From assembly GCA_900538765.1 (NCBI GenBank), contig UQAB01000007.1, positions 1 through 64,000 on the forward strand: a DNA stretch of 64,000 nucleotides, in the 5' to 3' direction. Numbering within the stretch: position 1 is the stretch's first letter; the number at the start of each line of letters is the position of its first letter. Of this stretch, positions 52,822 through 61,344 are shown one piece after another. The translations under genes were made by a program, and so were the position numbers. This DNA is from an uncultured Azospirillum sp. (GTDB lineage: Bacteria > Pseudomonadota > Alphaproteobacteria > RF32 > CAG-239). A model generated the notes under the pieces. It did no database searches and had not been told where the DNA came from. It saw nothing but the letters and a program-made list of their open reading frames with translations.

Positions 52822-53987
52822 CAGTTGATACAATCATATATGAAAAAAACGGTTCGTTAACCAGTATTGCGCTGATGAATAAAGGCGATTTGCTGGAAGT
52901 TGACATCTTTGACGGCAGCAAAGCAGCGGAGGGAAATGTATATCTTGGAAAAATCACTCACAAAATAGATATTGCCAACGGCCGTGTCGGATATATGATT
53001 GACATAAATGATGGTCGCGATGCGTTTTTAAATGCTGATGAAATCGGTCTGAAAGATGCGGAATATACCAACGGGCAGAGTATTATCGTTCAGGTATCTC
53101 AGGAACAGCGGGCGGAAAAAGGTGCGAAGGTCATGCGTGGCTTGCAGTTTGTCGGCACTTATCTGGTTTATTGTCCGTATCGTATGAATGTTGAAGCATC
53201 CGCGCGTATTGCCCAGCCGGAAAGGTTGCGGGAATTGCGTCACTTGGTTATTGAAAATACGGTGGGGCAGGAAGGGTGGATTATCCGTACTGCGGCGGCT
53301 GACGCCGAGCCTGATGAAATTACGGATGAAATGCTTGAACTGCGCAAAATGTATGACGCCGTCCGGGCCAAGGCGCGAATTGAGGCAGCGCCGTGCCTGT
53401 TGTATGCCAAAGCCAATCCTCTTTTTGAATATATGGCGGCAAATTCAATGACGCTGGATAAAATCATCGTCAATACCCGCAATGTCGAAGCAGAGATAAA
53501 AGAGGAGTTTGACGGTGATTTTGAAGTCGAAGTCATGAATGAACCGTTTAAACATTTTGGCGTTGACGAAGCAATTTTTGCCGCGCTTGAAAAAGAAGTC
53601 CGTTTAAAAGGCGGCGGCCGAATTTTCATAGAAGAAACCAAGGCTTTTGTCGCTGTTGATGTCGACACGGGCGATGACCGCGGCAACGGTTCCATTTCCC
53701 GGCTGAATGAAGAAGCCGCCATTGAGATTGCCAGACAGATTCGTTTGCGGAACTTGTCAGGTAAAATTATTATTGATTTCGCCGGTTCATCCGAATACCG
53801 TTATATGAAACCGGTATTGGAAGTTCTGGAGCGTGAAGTGGCTAAAGACCCGATTCGCACTCATGTCGTCGGTTTAAGCCGGGCGGGAAATGTTGAAATC
53901 ATTCGCATCCGCCGCCGTCCGTCCTTGAGTGATGTTATGAGTGTTGAATGCCCGACCTGCAAAGGCACCGGCAGAGTTGAGAAATAG
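52818..53987 (+). CDS. rng: Ribonuclease E/G family endonuclease
   Basis: Single-strand endonuclease acting on mRNA and rRNA. The 389 residues are short compared with RNase E and close to the small alphaproteobacterial RNase G. It has an S1-like region (GNVYLGKITHKIDIANGRVG), the catalytic Asp region (FVAVDVDTGDD, later IIIDFAGS), and the CPTCKGTGR end motif that forms the zinc link in the family. Overlaps maf; yacG starts immediately after. Confidence 0.92.
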   Translation: MTVDTIIYEKNGSLTSIALMNKGDLLEVDIFDGSKAAEGNVYLGKITHKIDIANGRVGYMIDINDGRDAFLNADEIGLKDAEYTNGQSIIVQVSQEQRAEKGAKVMRGLQFVGTYLVYCPYRMNVEASARIAQPERLRELRHLVIENTVGQEGWIIRTAAADAEPDEITDEMLELRKMYDAVRAKARIEAAPCLLYAKANPLFEYMAANSMTLDKIIVNTRNVEAEIKEEFDGDFEVEVMNEPFKHFGVDEAIFAALEKEVRLKGGGRIFIEETKAFVAVDVDTGDDRGNGSISRLNEEAAIEIARQIRLRNLSGKIIIDFAGSSEYRYMKPVLEVLEREVAKDPIRTHVVGLSRAGNVEIIRIRRRPSLSDVMSVECPTCKGTGRVEK

Positions 53988-53988
53988 C

Positions 53989-54198
53989 ATGACAGATGTA
54001 ATAAAAACCTATCGTTGCCCGATTTGCAAGAAGCTGGTTACGGCAGATAACAAATATCGCCCGTTTTGTTCTAAACATTGCGCCGATGTTGATTTGGGAA
54101 ACTGGTTTAATGAAGCTTATACGGTCCCTGTCGTTGAATTAGATGAGCAGGAACTGGAAGAACTCGAAAAAACACTGGATGAGCAATTGGATAAGTAG
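53989..54198 (+). CDS. yacG: YacG zinc-ribbon protein
   Basis: Known as a DNA gyrase inhibitor. The 69-residue protein has the four cysteines CPIC and CSKHC (C-x2-C-x15-C-x3-C) and DLGNWFNEAYTVP. The ATG at 53989 is one base after the rng stop; a 48-base longer frame would run inside rng. The C-terminus is very acidic. Confidence 0.92.
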   Translation: MTDVIKTYRCPICKKLVTADNKYRPFCSKHCADVDLGNWFNEAYTVPVVELDEQELEELEKTLDEQLDK

Positions 54199-54205
54199 AA
54201 AAAAG

Positions 54206-54240
54206 TCCCCCGAAAGATATTCTTTCGGGGGATTAATTTT
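54206..54240 (+). terminator. Bidirectional terminator after yacG
   Basis: Stem TCCCCCGAAAGA/TCTTTCGGGGGA with A-rich and T-rich sides; it serves yacG and the converging membrane-protein gene. Confidence 0.85.
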
Positions 54241-54826
54241 ACCATAAAAATTTTTTTCCAAAATAAACCAATGCCGCAATCACTAAAATAGCTGCGGAAA
54301 ATTTCAATAATGAAAGACAGTGTTGGAGAAAATTTTTCCATTGCTGCAATCTGTCTTTTGGGTTTTTGCGGAAGAATTTTATCAAAGGACGAACAACAGC
54401 GGCATAACATAACGCCAAGAATAAAGTTTCAGCAACGCCGACAAACAACATGGCTATATAATCATGCTTAATGCCGATATCAAAGATAAAACAGGTTGCA
54501 ATACCAAATCCCCACATAATTGCCGTTGTTCTTAAAAGAATAGAAAGGATTGAAGAATCATCAAACGTCATGGATTCCATTGAGAATATACTAATAGCTA
54601 TTAAGCCGACAAGAGCATAAAAAGGAGCCCAAATCTCTCCTGCATCAGCTTTTTCCCAAAGCCAGACGGTAACAAGACCGTGTAAGGCAAAAGCGACAAT
54701 GATTTGTAAAATTTTACCAAACTTTCTTAACTTCTGCATCTGGGAAAAATTTACGCCAAGGATGATAAAGTCTAAAACTTTTTCATACATTCTGGAAAGT
54801 CCAGAAACAACAAAATTCTTTTCCAT
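54239..54826 (-). CDS. Integral membrane protein, unknown
   Basis: A 195-residue protein with about five membrane helices (examples: ILQIIVAFALHGLVTVWLW, FYALVGLIAISIFSM, LLRTTAIMWGFGIATCFIF, IAMLFVGVAETLFLALCY, and a C-terminal AAILVIAALVYFG). No recognised family or catalytic motif. It is a single-gene unit converging on yacG. Confidence 0.65.
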   Translation of the reverse strand: MEKNFVVSGLSRMYEKVLDFIILGVNFSQMQKLRKFGKILQIIVAFALHGLVTVWLWEKADAGEIWAPFYALVGLIAISIFSMESMTFDDSSILSILLRTTAIMWGFGIATCFIFDIGIKHDYIAMLFVGVAETLFLALCYAAVVRPLIKFFRKNPKDRLQQWKNFLQHCLSLLKFSAAILVIAALVYFGKKFLW

Positions 54827-54914
54827 AATTATATCTGTTTAATATTTATACTGGCTTCAAAATATCATACCGGGCATTTTTGTCAATAATTAAAAAAATA
54901 AACGTGTTGGCAAG

Positions 54915-55209
54915 GCTTTGTGATAAAAACCCCTTGCCAACAACCTCCCCTTATGCTACCCTTAACCTTAAGCGGCAGAGTTTGCCGCTGAGGGCGTAGC
55001 AACCCTTTGTAAAGATAGTCGTTAAGCATATTTACGACTTTAAATAAGGTTATGCTGATATCTGTCTGCAACAGTGCTAGGGACGGATGTCAGCGTTATA
55101 AGGCTTTGCTCGAAAGCGCTGAGCCGTTTATCTTTACACGGTTGCTAACATCCGCCCGCCTTTATAGAGCGGGTTTTGTTTTAACTTACAAAACAAAGGA
55201 TGTTTCAAC
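54915..55209 (+). ncRNA. Structured leader RNA, copy B
   Basis: Second copy of the element at 17731-18016. Long helix TAGCAACC/GGTTGCTA (54997-55004 with 55140-55147) and TGTAAAGATA/TATCTTTACA (55008-55017 with 55129-55138), with the same 3-by-1 internal loop as copy A, although nearly half the paired positions differ. AGTCGT/ACGACT (55017-55039) with loop AGCATA able to pair with TATGCT (55051-55056); GCTGATATC with GATGTCAGC; terminator CCCGC/GCGGG with TTTTGTTTT; AACATCC (55147-55153) against GGATGTT (55198-55204). Strong evidence of a conserved RNA rather than a coding region. Confidence 0.75.
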
Positions 55210-56019
55210 ATGAATATTAACTTTAATTTTTTATTGATAGGGACAAGCCTGTCCTTAATTCCAAACTTAACCCGAGCTCAATGCGCGGTTACCGATTGTC
55301 AGCAACTGGGTTACACTTCTCTTCAAAAATGCGACAATGGCTTAAAATGCCCGTTCGGCGAATATTGGGCTTGTCCAAAAGTTGAAGAAAAAGCTGTTTT
55401 AGGTGAATGTACCGGCTATGCCAAAAACTGTAAAATCGGTGATATCCTTAACAGCGATGGTACTTGTTCCTCAGATAAAATCAGTGGTAAGACACCGATA
55501 GGTGTTGTGGTTTATATTGGCGGAGATAACTGCGGTCAGGCTTTATCGTTGAAAGATTTGGGGGGTATGTATTGGTCAACAGAATATATTGATATTTCGG
55601 GGCTACCAAATTATACAAGTGTTTCAGCATTAGAGCAAGATTTTAACAGTTGCGACAATACACAGAAGATTATTAAACAGGGAACTTCTGGTATTTATCA
55701 AGCTGCTTGGGCCACAGTCAATTATGTGCCGAATTCGGCACCCGTAACAAAGAGTAAATGGTGCCTTCCAGCAGTGGGTGTTGCTCGGTCAATGATGAAT
55801 AATTATGATAAAATTAATTCCGGATTGTCAAAAGCCGGAGGCGAATTATTGCCGGAACCGATTGTTCATAACTATTGGTATTGGTCGTCGTCCGAGTATA
55901 GTAACAACTACGCGTGGGTCTTCTGTACGAATAATGGCGCTGATTGGGGCGGCGTGAACGACTACAGTAAGGACTACAACAGTACCAGCAACGTCGTTCG
56001 CCCGGTGCTGGCTTTTTAG
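55210..56019 (+). CDS. Secreted lectin-like protein with VRPVLAF end, possible DGR target
   Basis: A 269-residue protein: signal peptide (LLIGTSLSLIPNLTRAQC), a Cys module (CQQLGY, KCPFGEYWAC), then a formylglycine/C-type-lectin-like domain (KSKWCLPAVGVARSMM, YWYWSSSEYSN, ending VRPVLAF). The last 45 codons, from near 55880, switch to C- or G-ending codons and are rich in AAC, TAC, GAC and AGC, unlike the A+T-rich rest. This is typical of a variable region written by a diversity-generating retroelement. No reverse transcriptase or template is in the window. It is an intact relative of the frameshifted gene at 18017. Confidence 0.7.
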   Translation: MNINFNFLLIGTSLSLIPNLTRAQCAVTDCQQLGYTSLQKCDNGLKCPFGEYWACPKVEEKAVLGECTGYAKNCKIGDILNSDGTCSSDKISGKTPIGVVVYIGGDNCGQALSLKDLGGMYWSTEYIDISGLPNYTSVSALEQDFNSCDNTQKIIKQGTSGIYQAAWATVNYVPNSAPVTKSKWCLPAVGVARSMMNNYDKINSGLSKAGGELLPEPIVHNYWYWSSSEYSNNYAWVFCTNNGADWGGVNDYSKDYNSTSNVVRPVLAF

Positions 56020-56142
56020 TTTTTACCCCAACGGCGTACAAGGTGCACGCTGTGCTTTTCCTTACACATGGAACGCTCTACGACGAAGTTTCCACAACAC
56101 CCCATGAGGCAGTACTAGCTTTTAATATTATCCCCTATACCC

Positions 56143-56170
56143 AAAGAGAGCTTTTCAGCTCTCTTTTTTT
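56143..56170. terminator. Terminator between the lectin-like gene and ftsI
   Basis: Stem AGAGAGCT/AGCTCTCT with T-run; A-rich on the other side, so it may act in both directions. Confidence 0.8.
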
Positions 56171-56171
56171 A

Positions 56172-57914
56172 CTATCTTTCGTAACAGGCCTCAATAATGC
56201 GGTTGCGGCGCATTTCGTCAAGGTCGTAATTAGCCTTGATATTAAGCTGCGGCGCAATGGTTGCGATAATTTTTCCCGCGGTGGGCACTGTATTCCAGCC
56301 GGAAGTAACAAAACCCCATGTTTCTTTCAAGGCTTTAGGCTCATCCATCATCAGCATTAATGTATATTGCGGGTTTGAGGCCGGAAAAGTGCCGATAAAC
56401 GTTGTCATGACTTTTTTATCAATATAACGGCCGTTAACCAGCTTATTGGCGGTTCCTGTCTTTCCGGCGACTTCATAGCCGAGAACATTAGCCCTTTTGC
56501 CGGAACCTTCAACAACCACGCCGCGCAGCAACTGGCGCATTTCCTTTGAGGTTTTTAGGGACATGACCCTGCGCCCCTCAACCGGTGAGTCATGCAACAG
56601 AACGCTGGGTGTATGATAAACGCCGCCGTTAACAACCGCGGAAAAGGCTGTTGCCAGATGCAGGGGCGTAACGGAAATGCCGTAACCATAGGCTACGGTT
56701 GCCGTCGTTTCTTCTCCCCAGCGGCGCGGCAACATGGGAGCGGCTTTTTCGGCGACTTCAAAATCGTCAATCGGAGAAAGCAACCCTAATCCCTTCAGAA
56801 AATTCTGCTGCTTTTCTTTGCCGACTTTCAGGGCAATCTGTGCAGAACCGATATTAGAAGAATAAATCAGAATTTCCTGCAAATCCAGCCAACGGTTTTC
56901 TCCGCGATAATCCTTAATGACGTTATAACGCAGTTTAAGCGGTTTGGTTGCGTCAAAACGGTCGCTAAGTTTAATATGCCCCTTTTCCAACCCCAATGCG
57001 GCATTGAAAACTTTAAGAACGGATCCTGGTTCATACAAGCCTTTGGTTGCAAAATTAAATGTAGCCCGGTCAGAAACTTTGATTTTCCGGTTGGGGTCAA
57101 AATCCGGCAGCGAAACCATGGCAATAACTTCTGATGTTTTGGCGTCCATCAAAATAGCGGTGCCGCCGAGCGCATTAAACTTATCAATACCGGCTTGAAG
57201 CTCTTGGCGTATGGAATCCTGAATTCCGACATCAATAGACAGTCTAACCGGAATGTCCGATTCTCTTAACCGTTCATCTAACTGTTTTTCAATACCTGAA
57301 ATACCGACGTTATCAATATTTGTAGAACCGATAAGATGGGCAAAAAGATTTTTATGCGGATAGATTCTTTTTTCACTGTCTTCAAATTCCAGCCCCGGAA
57401 TGCCAAGCGCATTAATTTGATACTGCTGTGACGGCGAGAGATTACGTTTAATATATACAAAAGAACCGCGTTTATTGAGTTTTGTCAGAATATCTTCATA
57501 TCGGATGTCAGGTAAAATTCTGGCGAGTTGAACGGCTGCTTTTTGCGGGTTCAGGATTTTTTTCGGGTTGGCAAACAAATGAACCGTCGGCAGGGAAGTT
57601 GCGATAATCGTGCCGTTTCGGTCGATAATGTCGGCTCTTTTAATCGGGCTGGCAGGGAGGGCATAAAAACTGTCGGCATCGGCGACGGTAACTGCCGGAC
57701 GGTCAAAACTGATACAAATGTTAAACAGGCGGACGGCTAAAACGCCAAAAACAAGCATAAACATGAGAATGGCAAATGTTACTCTGTTTTTGCATGTGGA
57801 AAGGGGATCTTTCTCACATGTATAATTCATAAAAGAGAAACTTTTGCCGATTTTTATTTCTTCACCCGGAAGATAAAAACTTTCTTCTTTTCTGGAAAAA
57901 TATTTCCCCAACAT
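56172..57914 (-). CDS. ftsI: Peptidoglycan transpeptidase FtsI (PBP3)
   Basis: Septal transpeptidase that cross-links peptidoglycan during division. The 580-residue protein has a short cytoplasmic start, one membrane segment (about 47-68, VTFAILMFMLVFGVLAVRLF), a dimerisation domain and a C-terminal transpeptidase with SVLK as the active-site SxxK (in EPGSVLKVFNA), SSN (YSSNIGS) and KTGT (VAGKTGTAN). It is the last dcw gene here; the usual murE and murF do not follow. Confidence 0.95.
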   Translation of the reverse strand: MLGKYFSRKEESFYLPGEEIKIGKSFSFMNYTCEKDPLSTCKNRVTFAILMFMLVFGVLAVRLFNICISFDRPAVTVADADSFYALPASPIKRADIIDRNGTIIATSLPTVHLFANPKKILNPQKAAVQLARILPDIRYEDILTKLNKRGSFVYIKRNLSPSQQYQINALGIPGLEFEDSEKRIYPHKNLFAHLIGSTNIDNVGISGIEKQLDERLRESDIPVRLSIDVGIQDSIRQELQAGIDKFNALGGTAILMDAKTSEVIAMVSLPDFDPNRKIKVSDRATFNFATKGLYEPGSVLKVFNAALGLEKGHIKLSDRFDATKPLKLRYNVIKDYRGENRWLDLQEILIYSSNIGSAQIALKVGKEKQQNFLKGLGLLSPIDDFEVAEKAAPMLPRRWGEETTATVAYGYGISVTPLHLATAFSAVVNGGVYHTPSVLLHDSPVEGRRVMSLKTSKEMRQLLRGVVVEGSGKRANVLGYEVAGKTGTANKLVNGRYIDKKVMTTFIGTFPASNPQYTLMLMMDEPKALKETWGFVTSGWNTVPTAGKIIATIAPQLNIKANYDLDEMRRNRIIEACYER

Positions 57915-57935
57915 ATTCCGCTTCTGCCCTGCATA

Positions 57936-58319
57936 TTAATGCTGAGCGCGGACCATCTTCTTTAGTCTGTTCTGCTCAGCCTGAGTGTTGATATTCTTCT
58001 GGGCGATTAATCTTCTGTTAGATTCGTCCGCCTCATAGTCAAATGGTAACGCAGAATAGTTAATAATTTGTTCAGCTTGAACCGGATTTAAAGAAATATG
58101 TTTTGAGGCCAGTTTTCTCAGGCGGGACGGGGAGTTGAGGTGGCTCCACTCTGCGTTGAGGACATGAATTGTCTTCACGTCATCCTGGATATTTCTGTTG
58201 ATTTGCGCTAATTCTTTTTCCAGGGTTTGTACTTTGTTTTTCATAACAAACATACCGCACCCGACCAGGCAGGTTAAGGTAATCCATAAACTCAAAGTAG
58301 CTGTTTTCGTGCTGTTCAT
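57936..58319 (-). CDS. ftsL: Cell division protein FtsL
   Basis: A 127-residue bitopic protein: short cytoplasmic start, a membrane helix (about 8-25, LSLWITLTCLVGCGMFVM), then a periplasmic leucine-zipper-type coil (KVQTLEKELAQINRNIQDDV). Position between rsmH and ftsI and the layout identify FtsL, which pairs with FtsB and FtsQ in the divisome. It starts 18 bases after the rsmH stop. Confidence 0.85.
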   Translation of the reverse strand: MNSTKTATLSLWITLTCLVGCGMFVMKNKVQTLEKELAQINRNIQDDVKTIHVLNAEWSHLNSPSRLRKLASKHISLNPVQAEQIINYSALPFDYEADESNRRLIAQKNINTQAEQNRLKKMVRAQH

Positions 58320-58337
58320 CGACTTTATCCTTTCTGG

Positions 58338-59255
58338 TTAACGCTTCACCGCCACACGGAGCTTTGCTGACCGTGAACGGGGATTGCGGATGATTTCTTC
58401 TTCTGTTGGTGCAATGGCTTTGGAACACTCCGCCAGCAGAGCGTCGCTGTTTTGGGGAAGTTCCGGCATATATCTGGAAACGGCACGCTTTTTTCCCGAA
58501 TTTTCGTTGAAAAAGGTTTTGACAATCCGGTCTTCCAGAGAATGAAATGTAACAACAATCAGACGTCCGCCGCTTTTGAGTTTTTCCGCTGCGCCGGACA
58601 AACCGCTTTCCAGCTCGCCGAGCTCGTTGTTCACGGCAATGCGCAGTGCCTGAAATGTCCGTGTTGCCGGATCAATGCTGTTTGGCGTTTTGTGGATAAC
58701 AGTATAAATAATTTCGGCCAGTTCCTTGGTCGTTTCAATCGGTTTACTTTTTCGGTATTCGGCAATTCTGGCGGCAATTTGCCGGGATTTTCTTTCTTCG
58801 CCGTATTTGTAAATCAGGTCGGCAAGTTCTCTTTCCGGTAGGGTGTTAACCAAATCGGCGGCAGTTTTTCCGGTACAGGACATCCGCATATCCAGCGGAG
58901 CGTCTTTGGAAAAAGAGAAGCCGCGTTCGCTTTGGTCAAGCTGCATGGAAGAAACGCCGATATCAAAAACGGCACCGTCGACGACTTCCGGAATAAGGTC
59001 GGCAAAATCGCCGAACTGTCCGGCTCTGAATTCAAACCTGTTGCCGTAAAGCGCTTGCAGTTCTTCCGCTCTGGCTTTGACGTTAGGATCTCTGTCGATG
59101 GCAATCACACGGCAGCTGGCGGCTTTCAAAATAGCTTCGCTGTATCCGCCGTTGCCGAAAGTGGCGTCTACATATAAACCACCGTCCCGGGGAGCCAGAT
59201 TCTCCAGTACTTCTTTTAACATGACTGGAATATGTTTTTGCTTAACATCAGTCAT
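58338..59255 (-). CDS. rsmH: 16S rRNA C1402 N4-methyltransferase RsmH
   Basis: Methylates cytidine 1402 of 16S rRNA using SAM. The 305-residue protein has the SAM motif YVDATFGNGGYSEAIL, the later FDIGVSSMQLDQSERGFSF, and VVTFHSLEDRIVK near the end, all hallmarks of MraW/RsmH. It overlaps mraZ by 4 bases, so translation is coupled. Confidence 0.96.
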   Translation of the reverse strand: MTDVKQKHIPVMLKEVLENLAPRDGGLYVDATFGNGGYSEAILKAASCRVIAIDRDPNVKARAEELQALYGNRFEFRAGQFGDFADLIPEVVDGAVFDIGVSSMQLDQSERGFSFSKDAPLDMRMSCTGKTAADLVNTLPERELADLIYKYGEERKSRQIAARIAEYRKSKPIETTKELAEIIYTVIHKTPNSIDPATRTFQALRIAVNNELGELESGLSGAAEKLKSGGRLIVVTFHSLEDRIVKTFFNENSGKKRAVSRYMPELPQNSDALLAECSKAIAPTEEEIIRNPRSRSAKLRVAVKR

Positions 59256-59728
59256 TGTCCGGCCTCCGCAGTCTTATTCAATGTCGGCCGCTTTTTCATA
59301 ACTTCCGCACGAATGCGGGCTTCTTCTTTTTCCCAGTTCTCGGGATTCCAAATTTGAAATTTACGGCCTTTGCCGACAAAAACGGCAGTATCGGTAATGC
59401 CGGCGTGCTTCATCAGCTTTTCCGACAGATTGATTCTGCCTGTGGAATCAAAGGGAAAACGCTTGGCGTCGCCAAAGATAAGATTGGTCAAATCGTCTTG
59501 TTCCTGAGAGAAAAAATCCATGGAGTTTTCCATGTCGGCGGCCAGCTTGTCAAGCAGGTCTTCCGTGCAACCTTCAATGCAGGGAGCTGTCAAACTGCGG
59601 TAACAAACGATTTCGGTTGATAATTCTTTAAGAATTGCGCGGTAATCTGAAGGAAGGGAAACGCGTCCTTTAGCGTCTACCTTGTTGATGATGGTGTCGA
59701 TAAAGAGAAAATTTTTTCTCAAATCCAT
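59252..59728 (-). CDS. mraZ: Transcription regulator MraZ
   Basis: DNA-binding regulator of the dcw cluster, 158 residues. Two copies of the AbrB-like MraZ fold are visible (IINKVDAKGRVSLPSDYRAI; FPFDSTGRINLSEKLMKHAG). I choose the ATG at 59728, preceded by GAAGGAAG, over the longer frame from 59746. Its own binding sites lie just upstream (59771-59805). Confidence 0.93.
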   Translation of the reverse strand: MDLRKNFLFIDTIINKVDAKGRVSLPSDYRAILKELSTEIVCYRSLTAPCIEGCTEDLLDKLAADMENSMDFFSQEQDDLTNLIFGDAKRFPFDSTGRINLSEKLMKHAGITDTAVFVGKGRKFQIWNPENWEKEEARIRAEVMKKRPTLNKTAEAGQ

Positions 59729-59770
59729 ACTTCCTTCATAAATCATTAACCTTATGTCTATGGTATAACA

Positions 59771-59805
59771 TGGGATTTTATGGGAATCAATGGGAAATTT
59801 TAGGA
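59771..59805. promoter_or_regulatory. MraZ operator: repeated TGGGA boxes
   Basis: TGGGA at 59771, 59781 and 59791, then TAGGA at 59801, each box starting exactly 10 bases after the one before (plus strand). MraZ is known to bind TGGGN repeats with 5-base gaps before its own gene, so autoregulation is likely. Three boxes are perfect and the fourth is one base off. Confidence 0.85.
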
Positions 59806-60063
59806 TTTTATTAACTGTTCAAGGTTTGTTCTGTGCTCGTGTTCGGCGATTCTCTCAAAGCCTGCGCTGACTCTTGCTTGGCGAAAAATAAAAAACTGAG
59901 GATAAAAATGTAGTTTTTTTAACAGCTTTTTAAAAACTTCATGATACCAGCCCCGCTCTGCCGCGACTCGGGAAAATATTCCCGTTTGCTTTGCGTTATA
60001 AATAATCCTCCGGGAAGATGAAACCTCTTGCAAAAATAAAGCGATGCGTATAAACTCATTCAA
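59800..60063 (-). CDS. Doubtful 87-residue open frame upstream of mraZ
   Basis: An open frame (MNEFIRIALFLQEVSSSRRI to NLEQLIKS) with no recognised domain. It would run over the likely mraZ promoter and the MraZ boxes, and its start lies over the rnpB promoter at 60028-60054. A chance frame is the more likely reading, but it cannot be excluded as a small basic protein. Confidence 0.2.
   Translation of the reverse strand: MNEFIRIALFLQEVSSSRRIIYNAKQTGIFSRVAAERGWYHEVFKKLLKKLHFYPQFFIFRQARVSAGFERIAEHEHRTNLEQLIKS
60028..60054 (+). promoter_or_regulatory. Likely rnpB promoter
   Basis: TTGCAA (60028-60033), 15 bases, TATAAA (60049-60054); the RNA would start about 10 bases on, at 60064, matching the predicted 5' end. 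Confidence 0.5.
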
Positions 60064-60461
60064 CAGGTGGCCGGATAGCTGCGCCGCGGAAAGGAAAATC
60101 CGTTGGTGAGGAAAGTCCGGGCTTCAAGGGAACAAGACACCAGATAACGTCTGGCTGGAGAAATCCAAGGGAAAGTGCCGCAGAAAATTACCGCCGGAAT
60201 GTTTTCCGGTAAGGTTGAAAAGGTGAGGTAAGAGCTTACCGCGCAGGCAGCAATGTCTGTGGTCAAGGTAAACCCTGTCTGAAGCAAGACCAAGTTAGGA
60301 GAGCTTCTTTTTTTAGAAGTTATAGGGAGAGTTCCTAATCCGCTCCAGAGGTAGGTCGCGTTGAGCTGCTTAGCGATAATCAGCCTAGATGAATAGCTAT
60401 CGCTTCTGCTTTTGCTTTGGCAAAACTACTGAAGCACAGAACCCGGCTTATAGGCCGCCTG
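60064..60461 (+). ncRNA. rnpB: RNase P RNA
   Basis: Catalytic RNA that matures tRNA 5' ends. The conserved cores are GAGGAAAGTCCGGGCT near 60107 and ACAGAACCCGGCTTA near 60437, and the ends pair as P1 (CAGGTGGCC with GGCCGCCTG). The length of about 400 bases and the layout are of bacterial type A. It stands directly before lpxC, and a T-run follows the P1 3' strand. Confidence 0.95.
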
Positions 60462-60485
60462 AAGTTTTTTTAGAGGATATGTACA

Positions 60486-61334
60486 ATGCAGAAAACACTG
60501 AAAAATCCCGTTGAATTAAAAGGTATCGGCCTGCATTCCGGATGTGATGTCACGTTGACAATCCGGCCTGCGCCGGAAAACAGCGGTATTGTCTTCAAGC
60601 GTGTCGATTTGCCGGAAAAGCCGGAAGTCCGGGCGCTGTACACAAATGTTAAGGATACGCAGAACTGTACCTGCATTGCGGCGGAAAACGGCGCCGTCGT
60701 TTCGACCATTGAACATATCATGGCTGCTCTTTCTGCTTGCGGCATAACCAATGCGCTGATAGAGGTCAACAATCAGGAAACGCCGATTATGGACGGCAGC
60801 GGCAAAGTTTTCTACGATGCGCTGAAAAATGCTGAAATCGTGGAACAGCAAGCGCCGGAAAAAATCTTAAAGGTAATGAAGGAAGTTTCCTTTGTTGACG
60901 GCAAAGGCAATAAAGTGACATTGTCGCCGGCAGATGATTTCTATATTGATTTTGAAATTGATTTCCCTTCAAAAATCGTCGGACATCAGACATTCAGCAA
61001 CAAAATAACGCCTGATATTTTTGAAAATGAAATTGCCCCCTGCCGCACTTTCTGCGAGAAGTACCAAGTGGACTATCTGCAGTCAATCGGGTTGATAAAA
61101 GGCGGCAGCCTTGACAATGCTGTTGTCCTTGACGGTGAAACGATTCTCAATCCCGGCGGTTTTCGCGTTGAAAATGAATGCGTCAATCACAAAGTTCTTG
61201 ATGCCGTCGGTGATTTATATACTTCAGGATACCGTATGCAGGGGCACTTAAATGCCGTTAAAACCGGTCACTATCACAACAATGAACTGTTGAAAATTTT
61301 GTTCTCTGATAAATCTAATTATAAATTGATATAG
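60486..61334 (+). CDS. lpxC: UDP-3-O-acyl-GlcNAc deacetylase LpxC
   Basis: Zinc deacetylase that makes the committed step of lipid A synthesis. The 282-residue protein has the zinc histidine in STIEHIMAAL, the substrate loop TPIMDGSGKVF, and the HKVLDAVGDL motif with the two further ligands. AGGATAT precedes the start. It lies behind rnpB rather than at the end of the dcw cluster, its place in many Alphaproteobacteria. Confidence 0.96.
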   Translation: MQKTLKNPVELKGIGLHSGCDVTLTIRPAPENSGIVFKRVDLPEKPEVRALYTNVKDTQNCTCIAAENGAVVSTIEHIMAALSACGITNALIEVNNQETPIMDGSGKVFYDALKNAEIVEQQAPEKILKVMKEVSFVDGKGNKVTLSPADDFYIDFEIDFPSKIVGHQTFSNKITPDIFENEIAPCRTFCEKYQVDYLQSIGLIKGGSLDNAVVLDGETILNPGGFRVENECVNHKVLDAVGDLYTSGYRMQGHLNAVKTGHYHNNELLKILFSDKSNYKLI

Positions 61335-61344
61335 GTTGAAAATA

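Noticed and set aside
54883..55071. Minus-strand frame over leader copy B
   Set aside because: It has no ribosome site or domain, and copy A does not keep the frame; the RNA structure explains the conservation better.
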